This document shows, in pieces, positions 60,496 to 64,000 of a stretch of DNA of 64,000 nt (the stretch's first letter is position 1; each line of letters opens with the position of its first letter). Position numbers and translations under genes: made by a program. This DNA comes from Bacteroidota bacterium (GTDB taxonomy: Bacteria; Bacteroidota; Ignavibacteria; UBA10030; UBA8401). The notes under the pieces are model-generated. The model had not been told where the DNA came from, made no database searches, and saw only the letters and a list, made by a program, of their open reading frames with translations. The stretch lies in contig JBBAAO010000002.1 of assembly GCA_041658205.1 (NCBI GenBank), forward strand, positions 620,001-684,000, given 5' to 3'.

Positions 60496-63400
60496 TTATC
60501 TCAAGTCTAATCGCATTGTTTGCACTTTGTCGCGATAGAAGCCGAGCGACCGAAACAGTTCGGCAAAACCTGATTCGGAAGGGCGAAGATTGTTACAGTA
60601 TTCGAGAATGATCTCATTTCTATCCGGGTATGCAATCCGGATAAGATTAATAAACTGCGATAATCCTTCGAAGAGGAGTTCCACCTTAGAACTGGGGTCC
60701 TTCGTTTGAAGAAAATATATTCTTGCTCCGATATTTTCAATCCATACAATCGGAGTTCCTCTTTCAAAAATAATATAATTTCCCGCTGAACGGGACATTC
60801 GCGGTTGTAACATGACTGATTCCATATTTGATGCGGATTCCGTCTGATTCAAATCAACCCCACTCCCGTAAGGATTTGCCGGGTCGCAGGCATTCAACAC
60901 AATCGGCGCTTCACTCTTTGATTGATGAGCTTTTATTTCATCCAGCATTCTCACTGCATCCGGAAGAGCGAATTGCATTCCAGACAATCCTTCAACAAAA
61001 TATCCGCGACGGATTTCTCCGCGCATTTCCATCCGCTGGAATTCCATCGCCAGCATTGACCATGGCAGCAGATTATCTTCTCGCTTAGCAATCTCTCTGG
61101 CAACAATTCCATATCGCAATAATAATTGCTGTGCTTGTCTCTGAATCATCTCTTCGTTGCTGACCTGTGCACCAAGAATACTTTTGGTGTGTACAAGAGA
61201 CCAGCGTCCATTCCAGCCCGGCACTTGTTTGAATGCCGTTCGAACGCTCTTCATGGCAATGGATTTTAAAGGGTTTCGGCGTGGATTTACAATCTCTATT
61301 CGTTCCGGAGGAAGTTCGGATTCTGTCGTACGATAACGCTTGATATTCAATATTTCATCAACAATATCATTCGTGATAAGGCTGCTCCAAAATAATTCGG
61401 ATAAAACATGATTGATTGCAGCAAGGGTATATGATGTATGTTCACGTATGTCAGCAAGGAACGATGCACCATTTTTTTGCAGGAACTGAAGTATATCAAC
61501 GGCTTGTTTGGACAATCCTTCGAAAGTCTGATTGTGAGACTCTACAAAAAACATCCCTTCGCCACGTGCCACCCATTGTGATTTTCCTGCACCTGTTCCG
61601 ACACAGAAATATTCTCCCCGCTGAACAAGCTGACGCAGCATTCTACCATCATAATGCTGAATTCTGCTGCTGATGATTTCTGATTCCCATAATTCCGAGG
61701 GAAGAGAACATCCCTGAAGTTTCTCCAAAACGTTGCGTAGGCCTTCTTCATCTTTTTCTTGTGAGGATGGAAGTCGATGCTGCCATTGTAACAATAGCTG
61801 TGTAAAATTCGAGATTGTTGCCGGCGAGATCTCTTTTCGAAGCAATGAAATAGATGCACGGTGAATCCGTTCAAGGTTCGGACGGTAACACCATTGTTCC
61901 TCTTCACTTTCTTTGGTGAGGATACCATGCACGATGTTTTCGGATTTCAGAAGTTTTTGAAGAATATCATCGCATTCTGTGAGGGAAAGTGCAAAGCGCC
62001 GGACAACGTCGTTGGTGGAGAGCGTTCCATGCGATCTGAGCATCCGCATGATCACATATCGAAGTGCTTCTTCCCGTTCAAATCGTGCGGATTGAAAATG
62101 TTCCGGAAGGATCGCTAAGACATCCTTGCCGATGATGCTGAACGGACGATACAAGGGAATTTCTTCGGCGGCGATGAAGTATGTCGCACTGCCGATGGAG
62201 ATGGGAGCAATGATATTTTTGGATTGAAGCTGTTCTATGAATATCTTTTGTCCGACACGATCAAGCATTTCTGTTTCGGTCAACTCTCCCAACCGAAGAA
62301 ATACTTCCATCAGCTCTTCGGGAGTGCGCGCTTTTCGGGTAGATGCAGTAAACTGCAATTGTTCTTCCACTTTAATCACGGCATCTTTACGCACAACCGT
62401 TTTTACATCTTCAAGATTCACTACTTCTGCAACCAGCTCTCTATTAATGAGCGCAAATTGTTGTTTTGCATTATTCTTTGGATCGTCCCATTCATACATA
62501 TATACAGCGGCAAAATCGAACAATAGCGTTGATGCAAAAGGAGAGGGAGTTTCATTTTGTACGGTATGAACTCGAATTTCTCCCGTTTCAATCTTCGTAA
62601 TGATCTCTTTAAAATGATCGAAATCCAGTACATCGGTCAGGCACTCACGGATGGTTTCTATGACGATTGGAAAATCGTTGTATTGTCGCACGATTTGAAG
62701 CAGATCGGCAGACTTTAATCGTTGCAGGAAAAATGGTCTTCGTTTTCCCGGAGAACCTTTCGGAAGCAGCAGCGATCGCTCAGCATTCTGTCTGAACAAC
62801 GCTCCGAAAAGAGGGGAGGAAGGAATTTCTTCCAAAATAATCTGTTGTGCAGTGTGAAGTGTTACATCGGAAAAAAGATCGAGAGGTAAACGTTCTGCGT
62901 CAGAACAACGGAACAGGATTCCGTCGTTATTATAGAGCATCTGCACTTCTATATTCAGGCGTTGTTTAAGGATATACGTAAGGACGATGCCGAGAAGTCC
63001 ATTGACCCCTTTTCCGTAACATGAGTGAACAACAATTCGTGGGTCACCGACTTCGTCCCTGAATCCTTCAACAACAATGGCAAGGTGTGATGGAACAATC
63101 TGTGTGGATACTTTCTGATCTTGGACATAATCAATGATGTTTCGTGAAGAATTTGAATCGATCGGATAATTTTTTAATTGCTCAAAATGATCACTGGTAG
63201 AGAGTTGTTCTAAAAATTCGCCGATGCGGACACCAAGTTCATACGTCCTCCCGATTCCTTCTCCTCGCCAAAAGGGCATTCGTGCCGGCTGACCGGGAGC
63301 CGGAGAAACGACAACTTTGTTTGCATCGATATCCATCATTCGCCAGACATTGGAACCGAGGATGAATGTGTCTCCTGCCCTACTTTCGTAAATGAATTCC

Positions 63401-64000
63401 TCATCCACTTCGCCGACTTTTGTTTTGAGATCTTCCAGATAGACGCCGAAGTATCCTCGATCCGGAATTGTCCCCGCGTTCATAACGGCGAGAAGTTTAG
63501 AGCCGGGGAGCGGAGAAAGTTGATTGTGAAGTTTATTCCAGATGATGCGCGCACGAAGTTCGCGGAATGCGTCATTAGTGTACCGACCGGCCAACATTTC
63601 CAGAACGGAATGAAAAACAATTTCGCTGAGTGAACGATAACAATATGACTGTCGTATCAGATCGAAGATTTCTTCCGTGTTCCATTCTTCAATGCCGACC
63701 ATTGCCACAATTTGTTGAGCGAGAACGTCCAGACAGTTTTGCGGGATGGAGGTTTTTTCAATGGAATGTTCCATCATCCCTTTTGCTACCACTGCACATT
63801 CTACAAGATCCTCCCGATGGGTAACAAATAATCGTCCTTTGCTATTTGCATTGACTAAATGTCCGGAGCGGCCAACACGCTGCAAGCCGCGCGCGATTCC
63901 TTTGGGGGATTGAATCTGCACAACCAAATCAACAGTACCAATATCGATGCCAAGTTCCAATGCTGAAGTGGTGATCAGTACGCGAAGCTTTCCGAGTTTC
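60496..64000 (-). CDS. lhr: Lhr-type DEAD/DEAH helicase, truncated by the window edge
   Basis: The open frame enters at 64000 and stops at 60496 (1167 residues visible). It begins in the second helicase domain with LITTSALELGIDIG and QRVGRSGH (motif VI), then a long C-terminal part with the Lhr-core winged-helix and DEAD/H-associated domains, e.g. SCYGKGVNGLLGIVLTY and LPWSMLAMEFQRMEMRGEIRRG. The motifs I-III are outside the window. Lhr proteins are ATP-dependent 3'-5' helicases that unwind DNA/RNA hybrids. The first in-window ATG-like start at 63960 is an internal TTG codon. Confidence 0.9.
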   Translation of the reverse strand, partial: KLGKLRVLITTSALELGIDIGTVDLVVQIQSPKGIARGLQRVGRSGHLVNANSKGRLFVTHREDLVECAVVAKGMMEHSIEKTSIPQNCLDVLAQQIVAMVGIEEWNTEEIFDLIRQSYCYRSLSEIVFHSVLEMLAGRYTNDAFRELRARIIWNKLHNQLSPLPGSKLLAVMNAGTIPDRGYFGVYLEDLKTKVGEVDEEFIYESRAGDTFILGSNVWRMMDIDANKVVVSPAPGQPARMPFWRGEGIGRTYELGVRIGEFLEQLSTSDHFEQLKNYPIDSNSSRNIIDYVQDQKVSTQIVPSHLAIVVEGFRDEVGDPRIVVHSCYGKGVNGLLGIVLTYILKQRLNIEVQMLYNNDGILFRCSDAERLPLDLFSDVTLHTAQQIILEEIPSSPLFGALFRQNAERSLLLPKGSPGKRRPFFLQRLKSADLLQIVRQYNDFPIVIETIRECLTDVLDFDHFKEIITKIETGEIRVHTVQNETPSPFASTLLFDFAAVYMYEWDDPKNNAKQQFALINRELVAEVVNLEDVKTVVRKDAVIKVEEQLQFTASTRKARTPEELMEVFLRLGELTETEMLDRVGQKIFIEQLQSKNIIAPISIGSATYFIAAEEIPLYRPFSIIGKDVLAILPEHFQSARFEREEALRYVIMRMLRSHGTLSTNDVVRRFALSLTECDDILQKLLKSENIVHGILTKESEEEQWCYRPNLERIHRASISLLRKEISPATISNFTQLLLQWQHRLPSSQEKDEEGLRNVLEKLQGCSLPSELWESEIISSRIQHYDGRMLRQLVQRGEYFCVGTGAGKSQWVARGEGMFFVESHNQTFEGLSKQAVDILQFLQKNGASFLADIREHTSYTLAAINHVLSELFWSSLITNDIVDEILNIKRYRTTESELPPERIEIVNPRRNPLKSIAMKSVRTAFKQVPGWNGRWSLVHTKSILGAQVSNEEMIQRQAQQLLLRYGIVAREIAKREDNLLPWSMLAMEFQRMEMRGEIRRGYFVEGLSGMQFALPDAVRMLDEIKAHQSKSEAPIVLNACDPANPYGSGVDLNQTESASNMESVMLQPRMSRSAGNYIIFERGTPIVWIENIGARIYFLQTKDPSSKVELLFEGLSQFINLIRIAYPDRNEIILEYCNNLRPSESGFAELFRSLGFYRDKVQTMRLDLR

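Noticed and set aside
60496..63960. Lhr helicase starting at the TTG at 63960
   Set aside because: The frame is open to the window edge, and upstream codons encode the expected LITTSA motif, so it is an internal codon.

Overview
The window is AT-rich bacterial chromosome that most resembles the Ignavibacteriota/Chlorobi side of the FCB group. Two secreted proteins end in the 'QNYPNPFNP...' sorting domain of the type IX secretion system, and the protein families (KirBac channel, class III cyclases, c-type cytochromes with beta-barrels, small AHSA1/DoxX/ArsR clusters) fit that group. This placement is inference from protein style; no rRNA is present. The right edge cuts a large Lhr-type helicase gene.

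Layout. 1-3.4 kb: two type IX cargo proteins, then tRNA-Glu and tRNA-His and a repeat patch. 3.7-6.9 kb (minus): ksgA, mgtE and a PAP2 membrane enzyme in one operon. 7.0-11.2 kb (plus): PgpH-like HD phosphohydrolase, Xer recombinase and an unpaired DNA methyltransferase. 11.6-17.8 kb (plus): DUF1611 protein, a lipoprotein and the lysine/threonine genes lysC-lysA-asd. 18-24.2 kb: membrane protein, P-loop protein, YbaK editing protein, M14 and S9 peptidases. 24.7-28.4 kb: a tight four-gene operon joining a periplasmic protein, a beta-barrel, a membrane class III cyclase and an SPL-like radical SAM protein. 28.7-31.7 kb: PhoH and a D-aminoacylase-like amidohydrolase.

31.7-38.5 kb is an accessory block of small, mostly minus-strand genes (YdeI-like, DUF2269, M24, DUF4256, DoxX, AHSA1, ArsR, DUF1801, Mrr endonuclease) with palindromic repeats and an 0.8 kb gene-free gap. 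38.6-44.6 kb: CocE-type hydrolase, a small basic protein beside rpmB (possible bL38-like ribosomal protein), then a metal-uptake set (His-rich protein, outer-membrane protein, ZnuA-like binding protein, ABC-3 permease, no ATPase). 44.6-48.1 kb: creatininase and a beta-barrel/pentahaem cytochrome pair.

48.3-54.8 kb holds the most striking locus: an eight-gene minus-strand operon with a CDF-like transporter, a DtxR regulator, a membrane-anchored DtxR-FeoA-FeoA fusion, FeoB split into separate GTPase and membrane genes, a small membrane protein, an ICMT-like protein and an outer-membrane protein. A perfect 20-bp DtxR-type dyad lies 20 nt before the first start codon. Several metal-site residues look MntR-like, so manganese is a serious alternative to iron. 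54.8-64 kb: YacP-like NYN protein, KirBac channel, methyltransferase, SUMF1-domain protein, amidase, a ParE-type toxin/antitoxin pair and the partial lhr.

Dispersed small repeats are common. They include a 155-bp hairpin element in two clear copies with matched changes in the terminal arms, and a 30-bp double hairpin inserted in frame into a secreted protein gene.
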